The notes under the pieces: model-generated
What the model was told of the DNA's origin: nothing
The model's database searches: none
What the model saw: only the letters and a program-made list of their open reading frames with translations
Position numbers and translations under genes: made by a program
NCBI RefSeq assembly: GCF_000420845.1
Contig: NZ_ATVS01000021.1
Coordinates: forward strand, 1 to 64,000
Reading direction: 5' to 3'
DNA length: 64,000 nucleotides
Source: Butyrivibrio sp. AE3009
GTDB lineage: Bacteria > Bacillota > Clostridia > Lachnospirales > Lachnospiraceae
In this document: piece by piece, positions 17,565-25,766 of the stretch
How the letters are laid out: each line of letters opens with the position of its first letter
Numbering within the stretch: position 1 is the first letter of the stretch

Positions 17565-18032
17565 ATGACAATAAGAAGAGCACAAAATAAGGATATTCCG
17601 GAGGTTCACGAGCTGTTGGCTCAGGTGGATATGGTTCATCACATGGGAAGACCGGATATTTTCAAGATTGGAAATAAATACAACGATGATGAGCTGATGG
17701 AGCTTATTAAGGATGATAACAGACCTATTTTTGTGGCTGTTGATGAAAATGATAAGACTCTCGGATATGCCTTTTGCATTTTCAAGCAGTTTGAAAATGA
17801 CAATGTGCTTACGGACATCAAGACCCTCTATATCGATGATCTGTGCGTGTTTGAGAACTTGAGAGGCCAGCACATCGGAAGAGCATTGTATGAATATACC
17901 AAGGATTTTGCCAAAAAGAGTGATTGTTATAACCTTACACTTAATGTTTGGAGCTGCAACGAGAGTGCTCAGAGATTCTATGAATCCGTTGGGATGAAGC
18001 CGCAGAAGGTTGGAATGGAGACTATTCTCTGA
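17565..18032 (+). CDS. GNAT-family N-acetyltransferase
   Basis: The product has 155 residues. LYIDDLCVFENLRGQHIGRALYEY holds the acetyl-CoA pyrophosphate-binding motif A (here RGQHIG), and NVWSCNESAQRFYESVGM is the typical motif B region. The acceptor substrate cannot be predicted. AAGGAAGG precedes ATG 17565, which lies 4 bp after the hydrolase stop, and the stop shares one base with the next start. It is therefore the middle gene of a three-gene operon. Confidence 0.88.
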   Translation: MTIRRAQNKDIPEVHELLAQVDMVHHMGRPDIFKIGNKYNDDELMELIKDDNRPIFVAVDENDKTLGYAFCIFKQFENDNVLTDIKTLYIDDLCVFENLRGQHIGRALYEYTKDFAKKSDCYNLTLNVWSCNESAQRFYESVGMKPQKVGMETIL

Positions 18033-18727
18033 TGATTGACAAGATAAAAGAAAGTGCCAAAGAACGAAAAGAGAATAAGAAAAAAGCTAAGGCCAAAAAG
18101 AAGCCCTACGGCGGAATCAGCAATATTTCCAAGTATTTGCAGGAGCAGTATGGCCAAAAGGGAGTTCTTGTTAAGCGTGGCCGTGGCGTAGTCATGAATC
18201 AGCAGTCCATGGAACAGATAAGCGGCCGCAAAACCAGGAACTGTTCTGTTGTAGCGGTTACAAGGGTGCTGGATTATTATCGGAAAACAAGGAATATTCC
18301 GGGGATTCCTGAGGATATCCGTGAGACCTACAAGGTGGTGGAGGAGATAGCCGAGAGCTATGGATATACTGATAAAGTCGGTACGTTTCCTCTTTTTATC
18401 TCAGGAATATCCAAGGAAGCCTTCAAGACATATGGGGTTAAGGTTAGATGCAAAGGGGTCTATATCTGGAACTTTGAGAACCAGGTGGTAAAAGAGATAT
18501 CTGCCGGAAGACCTGTTATTATGAACATTGCGAGGGGATATTATAAGGACCACACCATAGTCGTGGCAGGCTATAGCATCTGGAAAGTGGGAGATAAGCT
18601 GTATCCAATGATAAGAGTTATAGACGGTTGGAGCAGCGGATACCATTATATTGACTATGAGGCCTTTGCCAAGGACATCTCACAGTCAATATTCGGATCC
18701 TTCAATACCATTGAACTTATTAAATAG
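18032..18727 (+). CDS. C39-like cysteine peptidase domain protein
   Basis: The product has 231 residues with a very lysine-rich N-terminus (residues 3-27) and no signal peptide or membrane helix. The rest resembles the peptidase C39-like fold: a cysteine in RNCSVVAVTRVLDYY, a histidine in DHTIVVAGYS and an aspartate in RVIDGWSSG form a plausible Cys-His-Asp triad. Such domains occur as bacteriocin-leader peptidases, but also as stand-alone proteins of unknown target. It is coupled to the GNAT gene by a TGATG overlap. Its 3' end overlaps the convergent ABC transporter gene by 8 bp. Confidence 0.72.
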   Translation: MIDKIKESAKERKENKKKAKAKKKPYGGISNISKYLQEQYGQKGVLVKRGRGVVMNQQSMEQISGRKTRNCSVVAVTRVLDYYRKTRNIPGIPEDIRETYKVVEEIAESYGYTDKVGTFPLFISGISKEAFKTYGVKVRCKGVYIWNFENQVVKEISAGRPVIMNIARGYYKDHTIVVAGYSIWKVGDKLYPMIRVIDGWSSGYHYIDYEAFAKDISQSIFGSFNTIELIK

Positions 18728-20453
18728 CGCCAAGCTGCATGCGATAATACTTCTCGTAGAGACCACCCTTGTTAATGAGTTCTTTGTGGGTGCCTCTTTC
18801 CTTGATGCCATCGCCGTCAAGAACGATGATCTCATCAGCACCAAGAATTGTGGACAGTCTGTGGGCGATGGTGATGGTGGTGCGACCTGCGGATAGTTTA
18901 TCAAGGCTTTCCTGGATATATCGCTCGCTTTCATTGTCCAGGGCGCTGGTGGCTTCATCAAGGATAAGGATTGGCGGGTTCTTAAGAAAGACTCTGGCGA
19001 TGGCTATTCTCTGTTTCTGTCCGCCTGAGAGTCTTGCGCCTCTTTCTCCAACCTCTGTTTCAAAGCCCTTGGGAAGGCTCTCAATAAATTCAAGAAGATC
19101 GGCACTTCTTGCCGCTTCAACGATTTCCTCCATGGTTGCTTCGGGCTTACCGTAAGCAATGTTTTCTCTGACGGTTCCGTTAAATAGATAGACATCCTGC
19201 TGAACTATTCCAATATAAGCACGTAGGGATTTCTGAGTTACAGTGCGGATATCTGTTCCGTCTATGCATACACAGCCGCCGGTGACATCGTAGAATCTAG
19301 GAAGGAGAGAGCACAGAGTTGTCTTTCCTCCGCCGGAAGGTCCGACAATTGCGATGGATTTACCGGCTTCAACATGGAGATTGATGTCATGTAATACGGT
19401 TTCCTCTTTCTCATATGAGAAAGAAACATTCTTATAATCTATAACACCCTTAACGTCAGACAGAGTGCCTGCGTTGGGACTATCTGTTATCTCGGGGAGT
19501 GTGTCCATAACTTCTGTAAAACGCTCAAATCCTGCAAGACCCTTCTGGAGCTGCTCTGTAAATTCCACTAGAACATTCACGGGACCAATAAAAATATTGA
19601 TATACAATGCATATATTGCCAGATCTTCACCTGTGAGCTGGCCCTTGGCAATAAAATAGCCACCGGCGATAAGCACTGCAACATACATAAGACCGTCAAA
19701 GAGGTTGTTGCCGGAGAAAAACTTGGCCATTTGACGATAGTTGGCCTGCTTGGAATCAAGGAAGGCGAGGTTTGATCTGTCAAATTTCTGCTGTTCAATT
19801 TCCTCACCTGTGAAGGACTTGACGACTCTGATGCCTCCAAGGGTATCCTGAAGAGAAGAGTTGATGCCGGCAATCTTTTTTCTGTTGTCGGAGAAGGTGG
19901 CACGCATCTTACCGTTCTGGCGGATTGCGAATATTGCCATGCAAATTACAACTACTACGAGGCACAGTGTCATGGGGACGTTGATCCTCATAAGGAGGAT
20001 GAAGGAGCCGATTATTTTGACTATTGAAATGAAGATATTTTCCGGGCCATGGTGGGCAAGCTCTGAGATGTCGAATAAATCGGAGATGAGCTTACTCATC
20101 ATCTCGCCGGTGTTGTGGGTGTCGTAATAAGAAAAAGAAAAAGCTTCGAATCTTTCGAACAGTTCCCTTCTCATACCGGATTCCATCCGGGCTCCCATCA
20201 TGTGTCCCTGATAGGTTACATAATATCTGCAGAGACTTCTGATGATATACATTATGATCAGAAGTGCGGCGATAACTCCAAGTCTGGAGAGAATAACCTG
20301 CGGTGTTTCAAGGAAAAGAGTACTTCTGAGTATTCGTAGGAACTGCGGAAATGCCAGGTCGATCACAGAAAGAATGGACGCACAGACCAGATCCAGCAGA
20401 AAAACACCGATATAGGGCTTGTAGTAGGGAATAAATTTTTTGATGAGTTTCAT
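18720..20453 (-). CDS. ABC exporter, fused permease and ATPase
   Basis: This half-transporter of 577 residues has about six membrane helices (residues 15-300) followed by a nucleotide-binding domain. The latter shows Walker A GPSGGGKTTL, Q-loop IVQQD, signature LSGGQKQR, Walker B ILILDEATSALD and switch histidine AHRLST. It belongs to the MsbA/LmrA type I exporters and should work as a homodimer, because no partner half-transporter is adjacent. Substrates may be lipids, drugs or peptides. GAGGGAG precedes the ATG at 20453. Confidence 0.9.
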   Translation of the reverse strand: MKLIKKFIPYYKPYIGVFLLDLVCASILSVIDLAFPQFLRILRSTLFLETPQVILSRLGVIAALLIIMYIIRSLCRYYVTYQGHMMGARMESGMRRELFERFEAFSFSYYDTHNTGEMMSKLISDLFDISELAHHGPENIFISIVKIIGSFILLMRINVPMTLCLVVVVICMAIFAIRQNGKMRATFSDNRKKIAGINSSLQDTLGGIRVVKSFTGEEIEQQKFDRSNLAFLDSKQANYRQMAKFFSGNNLFDGLMYVAVLIAGGYFIAKGQLTGEDLAIYALYINIFIGPVNVLVEFTEQLQKGLAGFERFTEVMDTLPEITDSPNAGTLSDVKGVIDYKNVSFSYEKEETVLHDINLHVEAGKSIAIVGPSGGGKTTLCSLLPRFYDVTGGCVCIDGTDIRTVTQKSLRAYIGIVQQDVYLFNGTVRENIAYGKPEATMEEIVEAARSADLLEFIESLPKGFETEVGERGARLSGGQKQRIAIARVFLKNPPILILDEATSALDNESERYIQESLDKLSAGRTTITIAHRLSTILGADEIIVLDGDGIKERGTHKELINKGGLYEKYYRMQLGAI

Positions 20454-20481
20454 TATATGAGCTCCCTCTATGATTATTTTG

Positions 20482-20497
20482 ATGCATAGATATGCAT
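20482..20497. promoter_or_regulatory. Palindrome between divergent exporter and protease genes
   Basis: ATGCATA-GA-TATGCAT is a perfect 7-2-7 inverted repeat in the 106-bp divergent intergenic region. It could be an operator serving either gene; no regulator is adjacent. Confidence 0.35.
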
Positions 20498-20526
20498 TTC
20501 CTATTGTACTTGAATGAGAATAATAA

Positions 20527-20535
20527 TGCTATAAT
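20527..20535 (+). promoter_or_regulatory. Extended -10 promoter of the papain-like protease gene
   Basis: TG-C-TATAAT is a perfect extended -10 element, predicting a transcript start near 20542 and a short leader. Confidence 0.65.
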
Positions 20536-20559
20536 GTAAGCAGAGTTATTTTTTTTATT

Positions 20560-22422
20560 ATGAGGGGAAAAAGTGAAAAAGTGAAAAAGAAAGTGATCTT
20601 GGCTGCGGTTATTCTGATAATAATCGGAGTTCTTATTTTCGTTATAAGTAAAACGATTTTAGTTCCGAAAAACACTTCCAGAAGAGACGGGGAACCTGTG
20701 CCCGGCGCCTACAATCAGGAAGAGGAGCTTCTTACAGCTGAGGGCGTTATCGGGCCTTCTGCTTCATCAGAGGAACAATCACATATTAAGACTGAACAGA
20801 ATATTATAGATGTTGAGGAGATTACTTCAGATACCAATGAACCTGTTTCTGAAGAAGTTGAGCCTGTAAGCACCGTAGTTTTACAGGAAGCTCTCAGAAT
20901 TGACGAAGGTGATATGGGGGATTTTTACAGTAACCCTGATTTTGAAGATGTTATTCCGGTTGACATTCGCTCTTTTTCCAAATCAGAGATTCCTGAAAGC
21001 TATGATTCCAGAGATGTGGGTGGCAGAAGATATGTAACAGAGGTACAGGATCAGGGCTATACCTATCTGTGCTGGGCCTATTCGGCTATTGCAGCGGTTG
21101 AGAGCGACATTTTGTCTCACCATAGCAGCTTGGATTACTCAGCTATTAATCTCTCCGAGAAGCACCTTGCATACTACAATATGCATAAAGCCGCAGGGGC
21201 AGAAGATAGCGCTATAGATGATGACTACAGAGAGCTTGTGAATGCGGATAATAAGGACGGTGCCTGGATATTTGATTATGGTACCAATTATATTTCCATG
21301 GGCGGAGTTACTAACTACTGCATTAGCCTTCTTACGGCCTGGAAGGGACCGGTAAATGATGAGGGAGATGATTCTTTTAACGCCGTTTATGGTCAGAGCT
21401 ATGTATTTGAGGAAAACGGAAATGCTCCTTCGGATGCCTACGCTGCAGATTATCATGTTCAGGAAGTAGGGGAAATACTTGCATCTGAAGAGAACAGGGA
21501 TCTGATCAAACAGATGATCATGGAACATGGCTGTGTGACGGCATCAGTTAATGCAGACGGAAAATACTGGTCCGGGCACTATAGTAACCTTTATTCGAAT
21601 TTCCCCGGTGGGGAGGTTCCGACAGCCAATCATGAAATCATAATTCTGGGATGGGACGATAATTACAGCGCTGCCAATTTTGTCAAAAAACCAGAGGATG
21701 ACGGGGCATGGCTTTGCCGCAACAGCTGGGGAACAGGTTCCGGAAATAAGGGGTTTTTCTACCTGTCCTACTATGATGAGACTACCTGCGACAATAATGT
21801 GGCCGCTTATTCTGTGGCTATGAAGGGAGAAAAAAACTGGTATGACAACAATTACCAGGTATGCGGATTCATCGACAATGTTGTAAGCGCTCTTGATGAT
21901 TCCCAGAACTATGTTACTGCATACACTGCCTCGACCAATCCTTACGGTGTTATGTACACGGCTTCATCAGATGAAATGCTGAAGGCTGTAGGATTTATGA
22001 GCCTTGAGACATATCAGCAATATGAGATTAAGGTATTTCTTAATCCTGAAGGGGAAGGCAATGAAGATAATAAGTCAAATATCGTGGAATTTGCTAAGCT
22101 CCGAGAACCTGTCAGCAGTACAAAAGTGTCAAACATAAGCGGTGGTTATCATACCTATACACTTTCAGATCCGGTGGAACTTAATAAGGACGACAGATTT
22201 TTTATACTTGTGGAACCGGCTACCATGGCTCGCCTTCCTTATGAAAGAGCAGGAGATAATACCGGTACTGCCAATTATGATGAATGGAACAATCTAACCG
22301 GAAATGTCCACAACAGCTACGAAGCAAGCGGACTTAGCTATTATATTTCCGATGATGGTATAGGCATGGAAGCTCAGAAGGATAAAGACTTTTTGTTAAA
22401 AGCATATACTAATTCAAGATAA
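20560..22422 (+). CDS. Membrane-anchored papain-family (C1) protease with C-terminal lectin-like domain
   Basis: The product has up to 620 residues. An N-terminal helix (about residues 8-30) anchors it in the membrane, and an acidic linker runs to about residue 140. The C1A protease domain then shows catalytic C171 (TYLCWAYSAI), H358 (NHEIIILGWDD) and N388 (CRNSWG). The remaining 200 residues resemble the beta-sandwich lectin-like domain often found behind such proteases in Firmicutes. The protein acts outside the cell and may process surface proteins or peptides. ATG 20560 has no ribosome site; an in-frame GTG at 20581 lies 12 bp after GAGGGGA and may be the true start. Confidence 0.88.
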   Translation: MRGKSEKVKKKVILAAVILIIIGVLIFVISKTILVPKNTSRRDGEPVPGAYNQEEELLTAEGVIGPSASSEEQSHIKTEQNIIDVEEITSDTNEPVSEEVEPVSTVVLQEALRIDEGDMGDFYSNPDFEDVIPVDIRSFSKSEIPESYDSRDVGGRRYVTEVQDQGYTYLCWAYSAIAAVESDILSHHSSLDYSAINLSEKHLAYYNMHKAAGAEDSAIDDDYRELVNADNKDGAWIFDYGTNYISMGGVTNYCISLLTAWKGPVNDEGDDSFNAVYGQSYVFEENGNAPSDAYAADYHVQEVGEILASEENRDLIKQMIMEHGCVTASVNADGKYWSGHYSNLYSNFPGGEVPTANHEIIILGWDDNYSAANFVKKPEDDGAWLCRNSWGTGSGNKGFFYLSYYDETTCDNNVAAYSVAMKGEKNWYDNNYQVCGFIDNVVSALDDSQNYVTAYTASTNPYGVMYTASSDEMLKAVGFMSLETYQQYEIKVFLNPEGEGNEDNKSNIVEFAKLREPVSSTKVSNISGGYHTYTLSDPVELNKDDRFFILVEPATMARLPYERAGDNTGTANYDEWNNLTGNVHNSYEASGLSYYISDDGIGMEAQKDKDFLLKAYTNSR

Positions 22423-22449
22423 TATTTGGTTATGCAAAATATAAAAACC

Positions 22450-22585
22450 CATAAAGCAAAAGAGACGTCTACGAAACGTCTCTTTTGCTTTTCACAAGAT
22501 TTTTTGGGAGGAGGGCTGTATATTGGGGAGATACACAGCCCAGGTATGAAAAAAGTTTGTTGGGGGAGTGAGAATTTTATTCTCA
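22450..22585 (-). ncRNA. Candidate structured small RNA, copy 1 (C-rich, minus strand)
   Basis: This is one of two paralogous intergenic elements. Read on the minus strand it has a hairpin (P2, 22569-22585), the single-stranded run CTCCCCCAAC, an A/T spacer, a second hairpin (P1, 22513-22541) with loop CTCCCCA, the run CCTCCTCCC, and the 16-bp terminator stem at 22453-22491. Both hairpins covary with copy 2 at 23055-23176, and the eighth P1 pair is a mismatch in both copies. A TATAAA box (minus strand, 22589-22594) lies 3 bp before P2, as in copy 2, but the -35 is weak. Strand choice is inference: the plus strand would carry GGAGG-rich loops instead. Confidence 0.5.
22453..22491. terminator. 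Terminator after the protease gene (16-bp stem)
   Basis: AAAGCAAAAGAGACGT (22453-22468) pairs perfectly with the arm at 22476-22491 around a 7-base loop. T-rich sequence lies on both sides, so it can serve the protease gene on the plus strand and the RNA candidate on the minus strand. The rest of the 334-bp gap 22423-22756 holds that RNA candidate and the next promoter. Confidence 0.85.
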
Positions 22586-22697
22586 TTATTTATATCGGTG
22601 ATGAGTGAAAATAATTAACAGTATTTAGATAATTATTTATAAAAATAATGCACGAAAAAACGTAAATCAAATTGTGCAAATATCTTAGAACAAGCGT

Positions 22698-22726
22698 TTG
22701 AAATTTATACGCTTTTGTGATATATT
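22698..22726 (+). promoter_or_regulatory. Promoter of the 98-aa gene
   Basis: TTGAAA (22698-22703) and TATATT (22721-22726) are separated by exactly 17 bp, about 30 bp upstream of the start codon. Confidence 0.65.
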
Positions 22727-22756
22727 GTGTTTATCAACAAGAAAGGCACAATATAT

Positions 22757-23053
22757 ATGGGAAAGAACGATAAGGAACTCGAACAGATCAGTACAACAGA
22801 TAAACTTAAGGCTTTTAAGACACTTAAGGATGCCGGCTTCAGAGTAGAATTTAACGGAAGCGGTGTTCCTACGGTTATCTGTCAGAAATCCGAAGATATA
22901 GACAAGGTGCTCAAGGATGTCCGCAAGGCTCTTAAGGAACTTCGCTACAGTGGCAGCTTTGGCGTAAGAGGTCCCAGGAAGACAGATATGATCACAACCG
23001 AAGAGTCTGAGAGCATGGAGCAGGCTAATGACGCCTGTGCAATCTCCGCATAA
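22757..23053 (+). CDS. Small conserved-looking protein, function unknown
   Basis: The product is a soluble charged protein of 98 residues. Residues 10-65 look like a compact alpha/beta domain (KAFKTLKDAGFRVEFNGSG, then a strand and the helix DIDKVLKDVRKALKEL). A glycine/arginine turn YSGSFGVRGPRK and an acidic tail follow. I do not recognise the family. It has its own promoter and terminator and is flanked on both sides by copies of the same structured RNA candidate. ATG 22757 is preferred to GTG 22727 because GAAAGG lies 10 bp before it and the GTG has no ribosome site. Confidence 0.75.
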   Translation: MGKNDKELEQISTTDKLKAFKTLKDAGFRVEFNGSGVPTVICQKSEDIDKVLKDVRKALKELRYSGSFGVRGPRKTDMITTEESESMEQANDACAISA

Positions 23054-23054
23054 C

Positions 23055-23176
23055 ATAAAAAGAAGCACCTCATCGAGGTGCTTTAATTTTTGGGAGGAGG
23101 GGTCGACCAGTGGGGAGCCGATCGACCCGGTATGAAAAAAGTTTTGTTGGGGGAGTCAGAAGTTTTGTACTTCTGA
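23055..23176 (-). ncRNA. Candidate structured small RNA, copy 2 (C-rich, minus strand)
   Basis: The architecture matches copy 1. On the minus strand there is hairpin P2 (23156-23176), CTCCCCCAAC, the spacer AAAACTTTTTTCATACC, hairpin P1 (23100-23128) with loop CTCCCCA, CCTCCTCCC, then the stem at 23063-23083 followed by CTTTTTATG. P1 differs from copy 1 at three of its first seven pairs, all with compensating changes; P2 also shows a compensated pair. A promoter at 23180-23208 would start transcription at the P2 edge and give an RNA of roughly 120 nt. C-rich loops containing CCTCC resemble the seed regions of Gram-positive small RNAs that pair with Shine-Dalgarno sites. I do not recognise a named family. 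Confidence 0.55.
23063..23090. terminator. Terminator after the 98-aa gene
   Basis: AAGCACCTC (23063-23071) pairs with GAGGTGCTT (23075-23083) around a 3-base loop. TAATTTTT follows on the plus strand and CTTTTTATG on the minus strand, so it can end transcripts in both directions. Confidence 0.85.
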
Positions 23177-23179
23177 TAT

Positions 23180-23208
23180 TGTATATATTAAAGGCTAAAT
23201 TTGGACAA
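23180..23208 (-). promoter_or_regulatory. Minus-strand promoter for RNA candidate copy 2
   Basis: On the minus strand TTGTCC (23203-23208) and TATACA (23180-23185) are separated by exactly 17 bp. The -10 ends 3 bp before hairpin P2, the same offset as the TATAAA box of copy 1. This is the main argument for minus-strand transcription of the element. Confidence 0.45.
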
Positions 23209-23297
23209 AATATGGACGATTTATAAAGAAAACATAAAGTAAGTCGAAATAATAAATAATCAAAATACGATATTTAGTTTATTTTTTTTAATTTATT

Positions 23298-23324
23298 TTG
23301 GAATCATACGAAATATTGTATAAT
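23298..23324 (+). promoter_or_regulatory. Possible cbiD promoter
   Basis: TATAAT at 23319-23324 is a consensus -10. TTGGAA at 23298-23303 is a poor-spacing -35 (15 bp). The A/T-rich interval 23186-23392 shows no cobalamin riboswitch and no other gene. Confidence 0.35.
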
Positions 23325-23392
23325 ATTATTGTGAGACAATTATACACAACTTAGGATGAATCATATATTTAGCCACTATGAGAGGGGCAATT

Positions 23393-24607
23393 ATGAACGT
23401 GATGCCGGGTGTTTCGACAGTTACTAATCACAATATGGTACAAAGTCCGATTTCAACAGGTGACTGTGCGGCCGCTGCCGCAAAAGCCGCTGCTGCCAAT
23501 TTGCTGTTTAGAATTGATACCGAATCGGTTACCGTTACCCACGAGAGAGGTAGCAGGAATATCTCAGTATTCAGGAATGATATGAATTGCAATGACGATT
23601 CATCGGAGTATTATGCGATCATGGAGGGCGGCATCGCTCCGGATATCAGAGACAGGGCCAGGATCGTCGTTAATGTTTCAAGAATAAAAGATCTTAGAAA
23701 ATTAAACGAAAAAGCGCACATAGATATAAGATACAACAACCTCTTTATGCAGGGAGGTGAGGGCATAGGTACTGCAATGTCGCCTTTGCCGGATATAAAT
23801 AGCGGAGATTATCTCATTGAAAAGAATCCGCGAATGCTGATATTTGATGCGGTTGCCGGAGTGGTTGATATTTCCGACGGAGCTCAGATTCTGATGATAA
23901 CCATATCCTGCCCGGAGGGAATGATGATAGCTGCCAAACAGCCTATGGTTCAGTCGGGCTTTAGCGGTGGCATTACCATAATGGGAGATTACGGACAGGT
24001 ATCAACGGTTCATCAAAGAGATATTACGGAATCGATAGATGCCCAGATAGGTAAGCAGATTGGTTTTGGTGTTAAGAGTATTCTGGTAAGTCCAGGCTCT
24101 TACTGTGCAGACAAGATCAGTTCTCAGCTTCATGTCAATCTTGACACTGCCATAAGATGTTACAATTTCCCGGGCTATACCATAGATAAGGCCGTTGAAT
24201 CCGGCGTTGAGAACATGCTTCTTGTGGGAAATGTGGGCAAACTTGTTAAACTCGCCGCTGGTATCATGAATACCAGTTCCTATGCTTCGGATGGACGAAG
24301 AGAAATATTTGCTGCTCATACAGCACTTGTTGGAGGAACTGCGATTCAGGTCAGAACCGTAATGGGATGCATAACCTGCGATGAGATACTGGCACTTTTG
24401 GATAGCTGGGGGCTAAGAGACAGGGTTATGAACAGCATCATGATGGCTATAGCAAACTGCGTTAGAATGCGCTGTCAGGGGAAACTTCGGTTTGGCGTTG
24501 CACTTTTTTCGGAGGAGTATGGACTTCTTGGGCAGACAATGGATACAAAAAATGTGCTTGTAAAGGTTTCTCAGGAACAATTTGCATTGTCACTTAAGCT
24601 AAAATAA
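23393..24607 (+). CDS. cbiD: CbiD-like cobalt-precorrin-5B (C1)-methyltransferase
   Basis: The product has 404 residues. The N-terminal STGDCAAAAAKAAA matches the family hallmark TTGTCAAAAAKAA, and FSGGITIMGDYGQVST corresponds to the CbiD GGISILGTTGIV segment. CbiD methylates C-1 of cobalt-precorrin-5B with SAM in the anaerobic cobalamin pathway. No other cobalamin gene and no cobalamin riboswitch are nearby, so it is either dispersed from its pathway or has another role. The TTGT-to-STGD and GTTG-to-GDYG changes make it a diverged member. ATG 23393 follows GAGAGGGG; an ATG at 23378 lies before that site. Confidence 0.85.
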   Translation: MNVMPGVSTVTNHNMVQSPISTGDCAAAAAKAAAANLLFRIDTESVTVTHERGSRNISVFRNDMNCNDDSSEYYAIMEGGIAPDIRDRARIVVNVSRIKDLRKLNEKAHIDIRYNNLFMQGGEGIGTAMSPLPDINSGDYLIEKNPRMLIFDAVAGVVDISDGAQILMITISCPEGMMIAAKQPMVQSGFSGGITIMGDYGQVSTVHQRDITESIDAQIGKQIGFGVKSILVSPGSYCADKISSQLHVNLDTAIRCYNFPGYTIDKAVESGVENMLLVGNVGKLVKLAAGIMNTSSYASDGRREIFAAHTALVGGTAIQVRTVMGCITCDEILALLDSWGLRDRVMNSIMMAIANCVRMRCQGKLRFGVALFSEEYGLLGQTMDTKNVLVKVSQEQFALSLKLK

Positions 24608-24671
24608 TGTATTCTAATATAAGCATGTTTTTTTACATAAAAGAATGAATTGTTAGGAGAGAATTGGGGAA

Positions 24672-25766
24672 ATGAGTAAGATAATTTTGACCGGAGACCG
24701 TCCTACCGGCAAACTTCACGTAGGACACTACGTTGGTTCACTTAAGAGAAGGGTGGAACTTCAGAATTCCGGTGGCTTTGATAAGATTTTTATTATGATC
24801 GCCGATGCGCAGGCTCTTACCGATAATGCGGACAACCCGGAGAAGGTAAGACAGAATATCATTGAGGTTGCTCTTGACTATTTGGCAGTGGGTCTTGATC
24901 CCGCAAAGTCTACATTATTCATCCAGTCACAGATTTCTGAGCTCACAGAGCTTTCATTTTATTATATGAATCTCGTTACTGTTTCCAGACTTCAGAGAAA
25001 TCCTACCGTTAAGTCTGAGATCCAGATGAGAAATTTTGAGACCAGCATTCCTGTAGGATTCTTTACATATCCTATCAGCCAGGCTGCTGATATTACAGCA
25101 TTCAAGGCTACCACCGTTCCCGTTGGTGAGGACCAGGAGCCTATGATCGAGCAGACAAGAGAGATTGTCAGAAAGTTTAACTCTGTTTATGGAGAAACAC
25201 TTGTTGAGCCCGATATTCTTTTACCGGATAACGCTGCATGTCTTCGTCTTCCCGGCACAGACGGCAAGGCCAAGATGAGTAAGTCTCTTGGCAACTGCAT
25301 CTACCTCTCCGAGGAGCCTGATGAGATCAAGAAGAAGGTTATGTCCATGTTCACGGATCCCAATCACTTAAGGGTTGAAGATCCCGGACAGGTTGAGGGC
25401 AATCCTGTATTCATTTATCTGGATGCCTTCGCAAGAGATGAGCATTTTGCTGAGTTTGCTCCTGATTATGCTAATCTCCAGGAGATGAAGGATCACTATT
25501 CAAGAGGCGGTCTCGGAGATGTTAAGGTTAAGAGATTCCTGAATGAAGTAATCCAGGCTGAGCTTGAGCCTATCCGTAAGAGAAGGAAGGAATTCCAGAA
25601 GGATATTCCTTATGTATATGAAGTACTAAGGAAAGGCAGCGAAGTAGCTGAGGCTGTGGCTGCACAGACTCTTTCAGATGTTAAGAATGCCATGAAGATC
25701 AACTACTTTGATGATAAAGAGCTTATTGCAATGCAATCTGCAAAGTACGAGGAGATGGAAGACTAA
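24672..25766 (+). CDS. trpS: Tryptophanyl-tRNA synthetase
   Basis: This class I aminoacyl-tRNA synthetase (364 residues) charges tRNA-Trp. The ATP-binding HIGH-type motif is HVGH ([12 protein letters not shown]) and the KMSKS motif is intact ([10 protein letters not shown]). It is about 30 residues longer than the common 330-residue bacterial form, with the extra length in the C-terminal half. GGAGA and GGGG sites precede ATG 24672. The stop codon overlaps the glgA start by one base, so the two are translationally coupled without an obvious functional link. No T-box leader is visible in the 64-bp gap upstream. Confidence 0.96.
   Translation: MSKIILTGDRPTGKLHVGHYVGSLKRRVELQNSGGFDKIFIMIADAQALTDNADNPEKVRQNIIEVALDYLAVGLDPAKSTLFIQSQISELTELSFYYMNLVTVSRLQRNPTVKSEIQMRNFETSIPVGFFTYPISQAADITAFKATTVPVGEDQEPMIEQTREIVRKFNSVYGETLVEPDILLPDNAACLRLPGTDGKAKMSKSLGNCIYLSEEPDEIKKKVMSMFTDPNHLRVEDPGQVEGNPVFIYLDAFARDEHFAEFAPDYANLQEMKDHYSRGGLGDVKVKRFLNEVIQAELEPIRKRRKEFQKDIPYVYEVLRKGSEVAEAVAAQTLSDVKNAMKINYFDDKELIAMQSAKYEEMED

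Noticed and set aside
22501..22585. Plus-strand reading of the RNA element as a GGA-rich CsrA sponge
   Set aside because: Loops TGGGGAG and GGGGGAG would fit, but the only promoter-like boxes and the terminator T-runs favour the minus strand. It is kept as an alternative, not as a separate feature.
23209..23392. Cobalamin riboswitch upstream of cbiD
   Set aside because: No B12-box or aptamer-like stems; the region is plain A/T-rich sequence.
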